64,000 nucleotides of DNA from Cyclobacteriaceae bacterium. Lineage in GTDB: Bacteria > Bacteroidota > Bacteroidia > Cytophagales > Cyclobacteriaceae. A program made the position numbers and the translations under genes. Each line of letters opens with the position of its first letter. Position 1 is the first letter of the stretch. The stretch spans positions 434,001 to 498,000 of the forward strand of contig JAHBUC010000001.1 of NCBI GenBank assembly GCA_019638275.1. Reading direction: 5' to 3'. The notes under the pieces are model-generated. The model did no database searches. It worked only from the letters and a program-made list of their open reading frames with translations, and was not told the DNA's origin. Positions 37,360 through 45,878 of the stretch are shown one piece after another.

Positions 37360-38520
37360 ATGCCTGATTTTTCCAGAACCTCCCGCATCGTTATCACCTG
37401 CAACAAGCGCCTGGCACCCTACCTGCAACAGGAGGTGGAGGAGTTGTCCTTTTTTCCGGAGCGAACTTTTCAAACCGGGGTTGAACTTCAGGGCACCATA
37501 AACGACTGCATCAAACTCAACCTGAACCTGCGTTGTGCCAGTCAGGTGTTGTATTCATTAAAGGAATTCAAGGCCAAGGATGCCGATCAACTCTACAGCC
37601 ACCTGGTCAACTATCCGTGGGAAAATGTGTTGGATGCCGAGGGGTATTTTTCCGTGACCAGCAATGTCGATAACCCCACCATTAACAACGAATTGTTTGT
37701 TAATGTAAAGGTAAAAGATGCCATTGTGGATCGCATGCGCAAGCAAACCGGCAAGCGCCCGAACTCGGGACCTGAGTTAGATAAAACGGTTATCCATTTA
37801 TATTGGAAAGATAATCAGGCTGAAATCTTTCTAGACACCTCCGGTCAAACGTTAGCCAAGCATGGCTACCGGAAAATTCCGGGGAAAGCGCCTATGCTGG
37901 AGGCGTTAGCCTGTGCCACGGTAATGGCTACGAAATGGGATAGGAATTCACCCTTTGTAAATCCCATGTGTGGATCGGGTACGGTGGCTATTGAAGCAGC
38001 CTTGCTGGCGACTAACCGAAAACCCGGATTATTCCGCACGAATTATTCATTCATGCATGTGTTGGGCTATGATGAGAGCGTGTATCAAAATGAGCTGCAG
38101 AAAATTCAGCGTAAAGTAAAGGATATACCGGGGTTGATGATCGTGGCCACGGATATACAACAAGACGCCATTAACATTTCACGAATAAATGCGAAAGTGG
38201 CAGGTGTTGAAAAACTTATCAGTTTTTTGGTATGTGATTTTGAGCGCACGCAAATACCGGAGGGGAATGGAGTGGTTTATTTCAATCCGGAATACGGTGA
38301 ACGCATGGGCGAGCTGGCCGATCTGGAAAAAACCTACAAGCGGTTAGGCGACTTTCTAAAACAAAAGTGCCAGGGATACATGGGATATATTTTCACGGGC
38401 AATCTTGATCTTGCCAAGAAAATAGGATTGAAGGCAAAACGCAGAATTGAATTTTATAACGCCAAGTTAGATTGCCGGCTGTTGGAGTATGAACTGTACG
38501 CAGGAAGCAAGGAGAAGTAA
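37360..38520 (+). CDS. THUMP-domain class I rRNA methyltransferase (RlmL/YpsC type)
   Basis: 386 residues. N-terminal THUMP domain at about 45-155 (YSLKEFKAKDADQLYSHLVN, VNVKVKDAIVDRMRKQTGKRP) binds RNA. The Rossmann methyltransferase follows: NPMCGSGTVAIEAALLA at about 206-222 and IVATDIQQDAINISRINAKVAGV near 259-281. The catalytic loop reads NPEYGERMG where the family usually has NPPYGER. The likely product is N2-methylguanosine in 23S rRNA, as in RlmL. Confidence in the family is high, in the exact position lower. Confidence 0.88.
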   Translation: MPDFSRTSRIVITCNKRLAPYLQQEVEELSFFPERTFQTGVELQGTINDCIKLNLNLRCASQVLYSLKEFKAKDADQLYSHLVNYPWENVLDAEGYFSVTSNVDNPTINNELFVNVKVKDAIVDRMRKQTGKRPNSGPELDKTVIHLYWKDNQAEIFLDTSGQTLAKHGYRKIPGKAPMLEALACATVMATKWDRNSPFVNPMCGSGTVAIEAALLATNRKPGLFRTNYSFMHVLGYDESVYQNELQKIQRKVKDIPGLMIVATDIQQDAINISRINAKVAGVEKLISFLVCDFERTQIPEGNGVVYFNPEYGERMGELADLEKTYKRLGDFLKQKCQGYMGYIFTGNLDLAKKIGLKAKRRIEFYNAKLDCRLLEYELYAGSKEK

Positions 38521-38572
38521 ATAACGCTTTGCGAGCCCTTTGCGACCCTGCCTGCAGCAGGCAGGTTTGCGT
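38521..38572. repeat. Intergenic GCTTTGCG repeat with embedded palindrome
   Basis: Between the methyltransferase and thioesterase genes the word CTTTGCG occurs twice (38526-38543 area) and TTTGCGTGA a third time. A 19-base palindrome, CCTGCCTGC-A-GCAGGCAGG (38547-38565), splits the last copy. This looks like a REP-like dispersed element with a second palindromic unit inserted. It lies immediately ahead of the thioesterase start and could also form an RNA hairpin. Confidence 0.6.
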
Positions 38573-38597
38573 GATATTTTTTATCAAGTTTTTACTT

Positions 38598-39032
38598 ATG
38601 GCAAGAATACACATCGACTTACCAGAAAAATTTATTTTTTCAATCGACCTACCCGTTCGGGTTTCCGATCTGAATTATGGAAATCATGTAGGCAACGATT
38701 CTATTCTTACACTCATGCAGGAAGCGCGTGCTTTGTTTTACAGGAGCCTGGGCTTTAAAAATGAAATTGAACTGGATGGACCAATAGGTCAGGTAGTAGC
38801 CGATGCAGCCATAGTCTATAAGTCAGAATCTTTTTTCGGTGATGAATTATGCATTGAAATCGGCCTGGGTGAATTTCATAAATACGGGTTTGACCTCTTT
38901 TATAAAATCACCAACAATACCACCGGTAAAGAAACGGCACGCGGCAAAACCGGTATCATCTGCTTTGATTATGAAAAAAGAAAGATGGCAATGGTTCCTG
39001 AAGTGCTGCAGAAAAAGTTAGACGCTCTCTAA
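38598..39032 (+). CDS. Acyl-CoA thioesterase (4-hydroxybenzoyl-CoA thioesterase-like hotdog)
   Basis: 144 residues from the ATG at 38598; a longer reading frame runs back through the repeat at 38521-38572 and is not credible. The hotdog signature is [24 protein letters not shown] at about 18-42, with Asp21 in the catalytic position and a helix carrying Glu/Arg. Then [32 protein letters not shown]. Probably hydrolyses an acyl-CoA or acyl-ACP thioester in the cytoplasm. It converges with leuA, the last four bases overlapping. Confidence 0.85.
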   Translation: MARIHIDLPEKFIFSIDLPVRVSDLNYGNHVGNDSILTLMQEARALFYRSLGFKNEIELDGPIGQVVADAAIVYKSESFFGDELCIEIGLGEFHKYGFDLFYKITNNTTGKETARGKTGIICFDYEKRKMAMVPEVLQKKLDAL

Positions 39033-40189
39033 CGCGCCAATACCGGAATATTAACAGCCAACACCTCCAGATCCTGATCGTTCACTTGTTTCTTTTCATC
39101 TGCCATAATCAGGAAGTTTTCGTACACGACATCCAAATCCTGACCTTCAATTTTATGACCCAGCACCTCCAGCCTGTGTTTCAATGCTGCCCTTCCACTC
39201 CGTGCGGTTAGTACAATGGAGGATGAGTTTACACCCACATCAGCCGGATTGATGATTTCGTAGTTTTCAGCATGTTTTAAAAAGCCGTCCTGGTGTATAC
39301 CCGATGAGTGCGCGAATGCATTTGATCCTACAATGGCTTTGTTCGGTTGTACGGGCATGCGCATCATTTTGCTCACCAGTTTACTTAAACCATAAATTTT
39401 TTCGGATTTGATGTCTGTATACAAGCCTAAGTCCTGATGCGTTTTCAAAATCATGGCTACTTCTTCCAGTGAAGTATTGCCCGCACGTTCACCTATGCCG
39501 TTAATGGTAACTTCGGCTTGCCTCGCACCATGCAACAAACCTTCTATGGTGTTGGCCGTAGCCATACCCAAATCATTGTGGCAATGAACAGAGACAATGG
39601 CCTTATCGATGTTGCTCACGTTATCAAATAAATATTGAATCCGCTTTCCATACAGATGTGGTAAACAATATCCGGTTGTATCCGGAATGTTGACTACATC
39701 GGCACCGGCTTTGATAACCGCTTCAATCATCTGCGCTAAAAATGCCAGGTCGGCACGGCCCGCATCTTCTGCATAAAATTCTACTTCGTATCCTTTCGAC
39801 TTCGCATACTGCACGGCCCATACGCCTTGTTCCAACACCTGTTCACGGTTGCTTTTAAATTTGTGTTTGATGTGCACATCGCTTGAACCGATACCGGTGT
39901 GAATGCGCCCACGTTTGGCGTATCGTAATGCCTCTGCTGCAACGTCAATGTCTTCTTGTTTCGCTCGTGTTAGTCCGCAGACGACAGGCTCTTTCACCGC
40001 GCGTGAAATACCAATCACCGAAAGAAAATCGCCCGGACTTGAAATCGGAAAGCCTGCTTCGATAACATCAACGCCAAGTGCTTCGAGCTCACGGGCTATG
40101 GTTATTTTTTCTTCTGTTGCGAGTTGACATCCCGGTACCTGTTCGCCATCGCGAAGGGTTGTGTCGAAGATTTGTATTTTGTTGCTCAT
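39029..40189 (-). CDS. leuA: 2-isopropylmalate synthase, short form
   Basis: Condenses acetyl-CoA with 2-oxoisovalerate, the first step of leucine synthesis. 386 residues. The catalytic barrel is intact: [12 protein letters not shown] at 9-20, [13 protein letters not shown] near 200-212, [27 protein letters not shown] and [11 protein letters not shown]. It ends at [18 protein letters not shown], where longer enzymes (about 510-520 residues) continue into the LeuA dimer regulatory domain that binds leucine. That domain is absent, so feedback inhibition should be missing or different. The role as leuA rather than citramalate or homocitrate synthase rests on the leuC-D-B genes upstream. Confidence 0.93.
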   Translation of the reverse strand: MSNKIQIFDTTLRDGEQVPGCQLATEEKITIARELEALGVDVIEAGFPISSPGDFLSVIGISRAVKEPVVCGLTRAKQEDIDVAAEALRYAKRGRIHTGIGSSDVHIKHKFKSNREQVLEQGVWAVQYAKSKGYEVEFYAEDAGRADLAFLAQMIEAVIKAGADVVNIPDTTGYCLPHLYGKRIQYLFDNVSNIDKAIVSVHCHNDLGMATANTIEGLLHGARQAEVTINGIGERAGNTSLEEVAMILKTHQDLGLYTDIKSEKIYGLSKLVSKMMRMPVQPNKAIVGSNAFAHSSGIHQDGFLKHAENYEIINPADVGVNSSSIVLTARSGRAALKHRLEVLGHKIEGQDLDVVYENFLIMADEKKQVNDQDLEVLAVNIPVLAR

Positions 40190-40226
40190 AAATCAGTAGT
40201 TAGGATATAGCATTTAGGAGTTAGAA
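40190..40226. repeat. Low-complexity words between leuB and leuA
   Basis: The 37-base spacer reads as variants of AGTTAGGA and ATTTAGGAGTTAGA. It belongs to the same class of degenerate word repeats seen in other spacers of this cluster. Confidence 0.35.
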
Positions 40227-41330
40227 TTATTGCTTAATCAGTTGTTTGCTCGCCACTTTTTCAATCTGCTGCAGTACTTTGTTTCCCATTTGGGTTGTGT
40301 TTAAAATATTTTCTTTGCTGATTTTATTATCGGCAATGTCTGTTGTTCGGAAGCCGTTTTTCAATGTGGCTTCTACTGCATGGATTACCGTTTCGGATTC
40401 TTCTTTTAAGCCGAAAGAAATATCCAGCAAAAAGGCTGCAGAAAGAATGGACGCCAATGGATTGGCAATTCCTTTTCCGGTGATGTCGTGTGCGCTGCCG
40501 TGAATGGGTTCGTACAACCCGATGGAATCGCCAACCGAAGCAGAGGCTAACATGCCCATTGAGCCAGCAATTTGTGAGGCTTCATCGGTAAGGATGTCGC
40601 CAAATAAATTTCCGGTGAGCACCACATCAAAGCTTCGCGGATTTTGAATGAGTTTCATAGCGGCCGCATCAATAAACTGATGCTCCAGCGTTACATCCGG
40701 GTACGCTTTCCCCACCTGCTGCACCACTTCGCGCCACAGTCGCGAGCTTTCCAGTACATTCGCTTTATCCACTGAAGTAACTTTTTTCTTTCGTGTTTGT
40801 GCTGCTTGAAAGGCTTTGTGTGCAATGCGCTCGATTTCATAGCGCTGATAGATCATCAGATCATACGCGGTATTGCCATCGTCTTTACGTCCTTTATCAC
40901 CGAAGTACACATCGCCCGTCAATTCACGGAAGAAAAGAATGTCAGATCCTTTTAGGATTTCAGGTTTGATGCTGGAGGCATGAAGCAATTCATCAAAAAG
41001 TTTAATGGGGCGAATGTTAGCATACAAACCCAGTTCCTTTCGCATTTTCAGCAACCCTTGCTCGGGTCTTACTTTCAGGGTTGGATCGTTGTCGTATTTC
41101 GGGTGGCCCACTGCGCCAAATAAAATCGCATCTGATTTTTTTAGCAGTGAAAGCGTTTCATCAGGTAAGGCAACTCCTGTTTTTTCGATTGCTTCGTGTC
41201 CGATCAAACCTTCTTTAAATTCAAATTCATGACCAAATAACTCGGCAATGCTTTGCAATACACGCTTACCTTCCGCTGTTACTTCTTTGCCGATTCCGTC
41301 TCCGGGGAGTATGGTGATTCTTTTCTTCAT
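40227..41330 (-). CDS. leuB: 3-isopropylmalate dehydrogenase
   Basis: Oxidises and decarboxylates 3-isopropylmalate to 2-oxoisocaproate with NAD. 367 residues from the ATG at 41330, which starts ITILPGDGIGKEV; a start 11 codons upstream adds a tail not expected in the family. Typical parts are FGAVGHPKYD, RPEQGLLKMRKELGLYANIRP, DKANVLESSRLWREV, the substrate-binding YPDVTLEHQFIDAAAM and the signature NLFGDILTDEASQIAGSMGM, GLYEPIHGSAHDI. Third gene of leuCDBA. Confidence 0.96.
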   Translation of the reverse strand: MKKRITILPGDGIGKEVTAEGKRVLQSIAELFGHEFEFKEGLIGHEAIEKTGVALPDETLSLLKKSDAILFGAVGHPKYDNDPTLKVRPEQGLLKMRKELGLYANIRPIKLFDELLHASSIKPEILKGSDILFFRELTGDVYFGDKGRKDDGNTAYDLMIYQRYEIERIAHKAFQAAQTRKKKVTSVDKANVLESSRLWREVVQQVGKAYPDVTLEHQFIDAAAMKLIQNPRSFDVVLTGNLFGDILTDEASQIAGSMGMLASASVGDSIGLYEPIHGSAHDITGKGIANPLASILSAAFLLDISFGLKEESETVIHAVEATLKNGFRTTDIADNKISKENILNTTQMGNKVLQQIEKVASKQLIKQ

Positions 41331-41349
41331 TTCTTTATCACGCGTTATT

Positions 41350-41412
41350 AAGCCGCTAGCCACTAGCTATGAGTTACTAGCTAGTAACTCGTAGCTTGAA
41401 GCTCGTAACTTT
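41350..41412. repeat. Palindromic word repeat at the leuD stop
   Basis: The spacer and the 3' end of leuD are built from words like TAGCTA, GAGTTAC and AGCTCGTAAC. At 41371-41390 a perfect 20-base palindrome, GAGTTACTAGCTAGTAACTC, has the leuD stop codon (TAG) next to its centre. In RNA this gives a hairpin of 8 or more base pairs between leuD and leuB. Confidence 0.65.
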
Positions 41413-41989
41413 TAAAATCGAATTCCTTTATTTCCTTCTTTAGACTTAATAAATAGTCAATATCATCGTGCCCATTTATCAGACACGCCTTCTTGTATGG
41501 ATTGATCTCAAATGTTTCTGAGTTTCCATCCGGAAGTGTTATGGTTTGCGTCTCAAGATTCACTTCAATTTCTGTTTTCGGATTATTCTCAACGCTTTTA
41601 AAAATTTTACTTAGGAATGAATCGCTTACCTGAACAGGCAACAAGGCATTGTTTAGTGAATTATTTTTAAAGATGTCGGCAAAGAAGGAGGAGATTACAA
41701 CACGGAATCCGTAATCATACAAGGCCCACGCGGCATGCTCGCGACTGCTTCCACATCCAAAATTTTTTCCGGCTACAAGAATTTTACCCTGATGCGTTGG
41801 ATTATTGAGAATGAAATCCGTTTTCGGATTTCCATCACCATCGTACCGCCAATCGCGAAAAAGATTTTCGCCAAAGCCTTCACGCGTAGTAGCTTTTAGG
41901 AAACGAGCAGGAATAATCTGATCGGTATCAATGTTCTCGACCGGGAGGGGAACTGTTGTTGATTTCAGATTTATAAATTTTTCTTTCAT
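41381..41989 (-). CDS. leuD: 3-isopropylmalate dehydratase small subunit
   Basis: Small subunit of isopropylmalate isomerase, working with LeuC in a [4Fe-4S] enzyme. 202 residues. Signatures are [78 protein letters not shown] in three blocks. The last residues ([10 protein letters not shown]) lie in the palindromic word repeat at the 3' end and look added to the usual C terminus. It overlaps no neighbour; leuC ends 36 bases upstream. Confidence 0.96.
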   Translation of the reverse strand: MKEKFINLKSTTVPLPVENIDTDQIIPARFLKATTREGFGENLFRDWRYDGDGNPKTDFILNNPTHQGKILVAGKNFGCGSSREHAAWALYDYGFRVVISSFFADIFKNNSLNNALLPVQVSDSFLSKIFKSVENNPKTEIEVNLETQTITLPDGNSETFEINPYKKACLINGHDDIDYLLSLKKEIKEFDFKSYELQATSY

Positions 41990-42025
41990 TGTTCTACAAT
42001 TACGTTGACAGTTGTCAATTGTTTA
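41990..42025. repeat. Palindrome between leuC and leuD
   Basis: TTGACA (42005-42010), GT, TGTCAA (42013-42018) form a perfect 6-bp dyad, followed by ATTG. The spacer looks like a decayed ACAATTGACA word repeat. Confidence 0.4.
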
Positions 42026-43435
42026 TTAGTCAACTAATTCTCGTACATCGGTAATCCTTCCGGTAATCGCAGCTGCGGCTGCACTCAGCGGGCTTGCCAA
42101 AAATGTTCTGGACTTCGGACCTTGTCTTCCTTCAAAGTTTCGGTTTGAGGTGCTGATGCAGTATTTGCCCGCGGGTATTTTGTCTTCATTCATGCCCAGG
42201 CATGCTGAACACCCCGGGCTGCGTAATTCAAATCCCGCTGCTTCAAAAATTTTATCAAGCCCTTCTTTGCGCGCCTGCTCTTCCACTTGCTTTGATCCGG
42301 GCACCACCCAGACTTCCACATTGGGCGATTTTTGTTTTCCATTTACAATGGAGGCCACCAGGCGCAAATCTTCAATACGCGCATTCGTACAACTGCCGAT
42401 GAACACATAGTCGACTGGTTTACCAAGCAAGGTTGAGCCGGGCTCAAGCCCCATGTATTCCAATGACTTTGTGAAAGATGTTTTTTCATTAATCTCCTTC
42501 AACTCTTCAGTTGTGGGAATTCTATCCGTAACCCGAATGCCCATGCCCGGATTGGTTCCATAGGTGATCATCGGGGCAATGTCTGCTGCATCGTAAGTCA
42601 ATACGTTATCGTATGCTGCGTCTTTATCGGTCTTTAATAGCTTCCATGATTCAACTAGTTTTTCAAAAGCTTCCCCTTGTGGTGCAAACTTTCTTCCGCG
42701 GATGTAGTTGAACGTAGTGTCATCGGGTGCAATCAACCCGCCACGGGCACCCATTTCAATGCTCATGTTGCAGATGGTCATGCGCGCTTCCATCGATAGA
42801 CTTTCAATGGTACTGCCAGCGTACTCAACAAAATACCCCGTGGCACCACTCGCAGATATTTTTGAAATGATATACAGGATGATATCCTTCGCCACTACAC
42901 CTTTGCCAAGTTTTCCATTCACTTCAATGCGCATGGTTTTTGGCCGGTGTTGTAAAATGCATTGTGTGGCAAGTACTTGTTCTACTTCGCTGGTGCCAAT
43001 TCCGAAGGCGATGTTTCCAAATGCACCGTGGGTTGATGTGTGACTGTCGCCACAGACGATGGTCATGCCCGGTAAGGTTAAACCTAACTCCGGCCCGATG
43101 ATGTGCACGATGCCTTGAAACGGATGACCGAGATCATAAAGCTCAATACCAAACTCCGCACAATTTTTTCTTAGTGTTTCTACCTGGTGTCGCGATAATG
43201 CTTCCCGAATGGGAAGGTGCTGATCTTTAGTTGGCACATTATGATCGGCTGTGGCAGTTGTACGCGAGGTGTTGAATACAGGTATACCGCGTTTGCGCAA
43301 CCCGTCAAACGCCTGCGGACTGGTTACTTCGTGAATGAAATGCCTGTCGATAAAGAGTGCATCGGGGTAGCCCTCCTTTTGTTTTACAACGTGCGCATCC
43401 CAGATCTTATCAAACAATGTTTTGGGTTTATTCAT
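42026..43435 (-). CDS. leuC: 3-isopropylmalate dehydratase large subunit
   Basis: Aconitase-family large subunit that isomerises 2-isopropylmalate to 3-isopropylmalate. 469 residues from the ATG at 43435. Hallmarks are [12 protein letters not shown] at the start, [32 protein letters not shown] in two blocks, and the cluster cysteines in [14 protein letters not shown] and [16 protein letters not shown]. First gene of leuCDBA; a terminator-like hairpin lies 36 bases upstream (43462-43500). Confidence 0.96.
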   Translation of the reverse strand: MNKPKTLFDKIWDAHVVKQKEGYPDALFIDRHFIHEVTSPQAFDGLRKRGIPVFNTSRTTATADHNVPTKDQHLPIREALSRHQVETLRKNCAEFGIELYDLGHPFQGIVHIIGPELGLTLPGMTIVCGDSHTSTHGAFGNIAFGIGTSEVEQVLATQCILQHRPKTMRIEVNGKLGKGVVAKDIILYIISKISASGATGYFVEYAGSTIESLSMEARMTICNMSIEMGARGGLIAPDDTTFNYIRGRKFAPQGEAFEKLVESWKLLKTDKDAAYDNVLTYDAADIAPMITYGTNPGMGIRVTDRIPTTEELKEINEKTSFTKSLEYMGLEPGSTLLGKPVDYVFIGSCTNARIEDLRLVASIVNGKQKSPNVEVWVVPGSKQVEEQARKEGLDKIFEAAGFELRSPGCSACLGMNEDKIPAGKYCISTSNRNFEGRQGPKSRTFLASPLSAAAAAITGRITDVRELVD

Positions 43436-43461
43436 GAACAACTGTTAGTTAGTCGATGCTT

Positions 43462-43500
43462 ATTTAAAACGAAACCGCCCCGGTTTTAGCGAGGCGGTTT
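43462..43500 (-). terminator. Terminator-like hairpin upstream of leuC, attenuator candidate
   Basis: Read on the minus strand, AAACCGCCTCG (43500-43490) pairs with CGGGGCGGTTT (43482-43472), 11 bp with one T-G pair and loop CTAAAAC, then CGTTTTAAATA. It ends 36 bases before the leuC start codon. The stem, the tail and the distance nearly equal those of the ilv attenuator hairpin (55636-55675). It could simply terminate the thrC transcript, whose stop is 131 bases upstream. Confidence 0.8.
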
Positions 43501-43561
43501 CTATGAATGACTAAATATTATTTTAATTTCTATTACTGATCATCTGATCTGCTAACATAAG

Positions 43562-43586
43562 CGTTACATGGAATTAATGTAAACGA
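43562..43586 (-). other. Second hairpin in the thrC-leuC spacer
   Basis: On the minus strand CGTTTACAT, loop TAATTCC, ATGTAACG fold as an 8-bp stem with one bulged T. It lies in the presumed 5' region of the leu transcript. No function assigned. Confidence 0.4.
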
Positions 43587-43631
43587 AATCGTAAAAAATT
43601 TTAACTGACGAGTGTTTGGTAGTTTGTTATT

Positions 43632-44927
43632 TCAGTACTCCATCAGCAGTTTTTTAAAATCTGAGAAATCTGAAGTACACAATACGGATTGAATTTGTTT
43701 GTGGGCAAGTTCGGCTAAAGCCGGGTGAAGCGTTATGGATTGCTGAATAGCGAATTCTACCACGTCCGGAAATTTTGATGGATGCGCTGTTTCGAGAAAT
43801 ATGCCCTTTGCTTTAGGATTATTGGCTAAATATTTTTTTAGCCCCAGGTAACTCACTGCCCCATGTGGATCAAGAGTATAATTTCTTTTTGTAAAGACAT
43901 CTGCTATTGCTTTTCGGGTTTCGGTATCTGTAAATGCGTAGCCGTAGATTTCCTTTGTTATGTAATCCCAATCATTATCATACAGGGCAAGCAACCGTGG
44001 AAAGTTGCTGGGATTGCCTACGTCCATGGCATTGCTGATGGTTTGCGTTGATGCACGTGGTGTGAATACATTGGTGTGAAGATATTCGGGAACCACATCG
44101 TTTGCATTGGTTGCCGCAACAAAGGCATCTATGGGCAATCCCATTTTCTTAGCCAACGCCCCGGCTGTAAGGTTGCCAAAATTTCCACTCGGAACAGAAA
44201 AGACTACATGTTTAAGTGTATGGAGTTGAGACAAGGCAAAGAAATAGTAAAATGATTGAGGTATTAATCGCGCAATGTTTATGGAATTGGCCGATGTTAA
44301 AAATATTTTATTACGGAGTTCTTCATCCTGAAAGGCTTGTTTGACCAGCCGTTGACAATCGTCAAACGTGCCCGCTACTTTAATAGCTTGTATGTTTCTT
44401 CCCAGTGTAGCGAATTGTTTTTCCTGCAGTGCACTCACCATACCCGCTGGGTACAAGATGACCACACGAATGCCTTCCACATTATAAAAGCCATGCGCTA
44501 CTGCGCTGCCGGTATCACCCGAGGTGGCCACCAGTACAGTAATTTCCTGATGGGTGGTTTGTGCGATGTGCTGGAGTATGCGCGCAAGAAACCGTGCACC
44601 TACATCTTTAAAAGCAAGTGTTGGTCCGTGAAATAACTCCAGTACAAAAACATTTTCTTCCAGAGTAACCAGCGGAAAATCAAAGGCGATAGTTTCATCA
44701 ACAATTTCACGAAGTGTTTCATTCGGAATTCGTTCATCAACGAAAGACCGCGCAACAGTAAAACCTATGTCTGTTTTAGAAAGTGAAGGTAACTGACGGA
44801 TAAAGTCCGTTGATAATTCAGGTATGAATTCCGGCATGTATAAACCGCCATCGGGAGTTAGTCCTTGCAGCACGGCTTGTTGAAAGGAAACTTTATGTGA
44901 TGGCGAAGTTAAGCTGTAATACTTCAT
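43632..44927 (-). CDS. thrC: Threonine synthase
   Basis: PLP enzyme converting O-phosphohomoserine to threonine. 431 residues. The PLP lysine is K107 in HGPTLAFKDVGARF; also VLVATSGDTGSAVAHGF, FLTSANSINIARLIPQSFYYF and VPSGNFGNLTAGALAKKMGLP. Last gene of thrABC; it starts 6 bases after the thrB stop. Confidence 0.96.
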   Translation of the reverse strand: MKYYSLTSPSHKVSFQQAVLQGLTPDGGLYMPEFIPELSTDFIRQLPSLSKTDIGFTVARSFVDERIPNETLREIVDETIAFDFPLVTLEENVFVLELFHGPTLAFKDVGARFLARILQHIAQTTHQEITVLVATSGDTGSAVAHGFYNVEGIRVVILYPAGMVSALQEKQFATLGRNIQAIKVAGTFDDCQRLVKQAFQDEELRNKIFLTSANSINIARLIPQSFYYFFALSQLHTLKHVVFSVPSGNFGNLTAGALAKKMGLPIDAFVAATNANDVVPEYLHTNVFTPRASTQTISNAMDVGNPSNFPRLLALYDNDWDYITKEIYGYAFTDTETRKAIADVFTKRNYTLDPHGAVSYLGLKKYLANNPKAKGIFLETAHPSKFPDVVEFAIQQSITLHPALAELAHKQIQSVLCTSDFSDFKKLLMEY

Positions 44928-44933
44928 GCTACT

Positions 44934-45878
44934 TTATTTAGATGATAGTACCCGTGCACCATCTGAATTAATACTTGAGATATAACTGTCGGCCTTAAGG
45001 TGTATTTCTTGAAATGCTGCCTGCATGGCGCTTGCAACAGCATGCGCATTTGCCTCACCTCTGCAGTATGCAAAAACCGATGGCCCCGAACCGGATATGC
45101 CACAACCCAATGCACCAGCCTGCAGTGCAACTTGTTTAACGTTATAGTAGCCCGGTATAAAAATAGCGCGAACCGGCTCGGCTACTACATCTTCCAACGA
45201 CCGACCGATCAGCTCATAATCTTCTTTCATCAAGCCGGCAACGAGCCCGGCTGTGTTGCCCCATTGTTTTACTGCATCGCCAAGAGAAAGTGTTTTGCGC
45301 AGTGCTTGACGTGCATCGCTGGTTTTAATTTCAATGTGGGGATGAATAACAACTGCCATTAATTCAGGAGGAGCGGGTATGTTGATGATGTCTAACGTTT
45401 CTTTATCGCGGATCAATACAAAACCACCCAATAGAGCAGGCGCAACATTATCGGCATGGGCCGAACCACAAGCGATTCGTTCGGCCTCCATAGCAAAGGG
45501 TAGCAATTCTTTTTTAGAGAGCTTATTTCCGGTGGCATGATTTATAGCCACCAGTGCTGCTACTGCGCTGGCCGCACTGGAACCCATGCCACTGCCAAGA
45601 GGTAATTTTTTGTGAAGATTAATTTCTGCACCGTATGGAAGGTTTACCGCTTGAAGAAACTGCTGCACAGCAACTCCACACGTATTCAGGTGTGCTTCAT
45701 GTGGAAGCAAATTATTGTCGCCTGTAATTTTAGTGATCGTAACATTACCGGAATCATTTAACCGAACGTGCACTTCATCTCCAGGATGATGCAAGGCAAA
45801 GCCGAACACATCAAACCCACACGACACGTTGGCTACGGTTGCGGGAGCAAATGCTTTTATCCAATTCGTATCCTTCAT
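44934..45878 (-). CDS. thrB: Homoserine kinase
   Basis: GHMP kinase that phosphorylates homoserine. 314 residues. ATP loop LPLGSGMGSSAASAVAALVA near 92-111; N-terminal FAPATVANVSCGFDVFGFAL; C-terminal GCGISGSGPSVFAYC. The start shares base 45878 with the end of thrA, giving translational coupling. Confidence 0.96.
   Translation of the reverse strand: MKDTNWIKAFAPATVANVSCGFDVFGFALHHPGDEVHVRLNDSGNVTITKITGDNNLLPHEAHLNTCGVAVQQFLQAVNLPYGAEINLHKKLPLGSGMGSSAASAVAALVAINHATGNKLSKKELLPFAMEAERIACGSAHADNVAPALLGGFVLIRDKETLDIINIPAPPELMAVVIHPHIEIKTSDARQALRKTLSLGDAVKQWGNTAGLVAGLMKEDYELIGRSLEDVVAEPVRAIFIPGYYNVKQVALQAGALGCGISGSGPSVFAYCRGEANAHAVASAMQAAFQEIHLKADSYISSINSDGARVLSSK

Noticed and set aside
43523..43558. 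An 11-residue frame (MLADQMISNRN) as leu leader peptide
   Set aside because: Only one Leu codon and no ribosome-binding site stand out; it does not fit a leucine-sensing leader.
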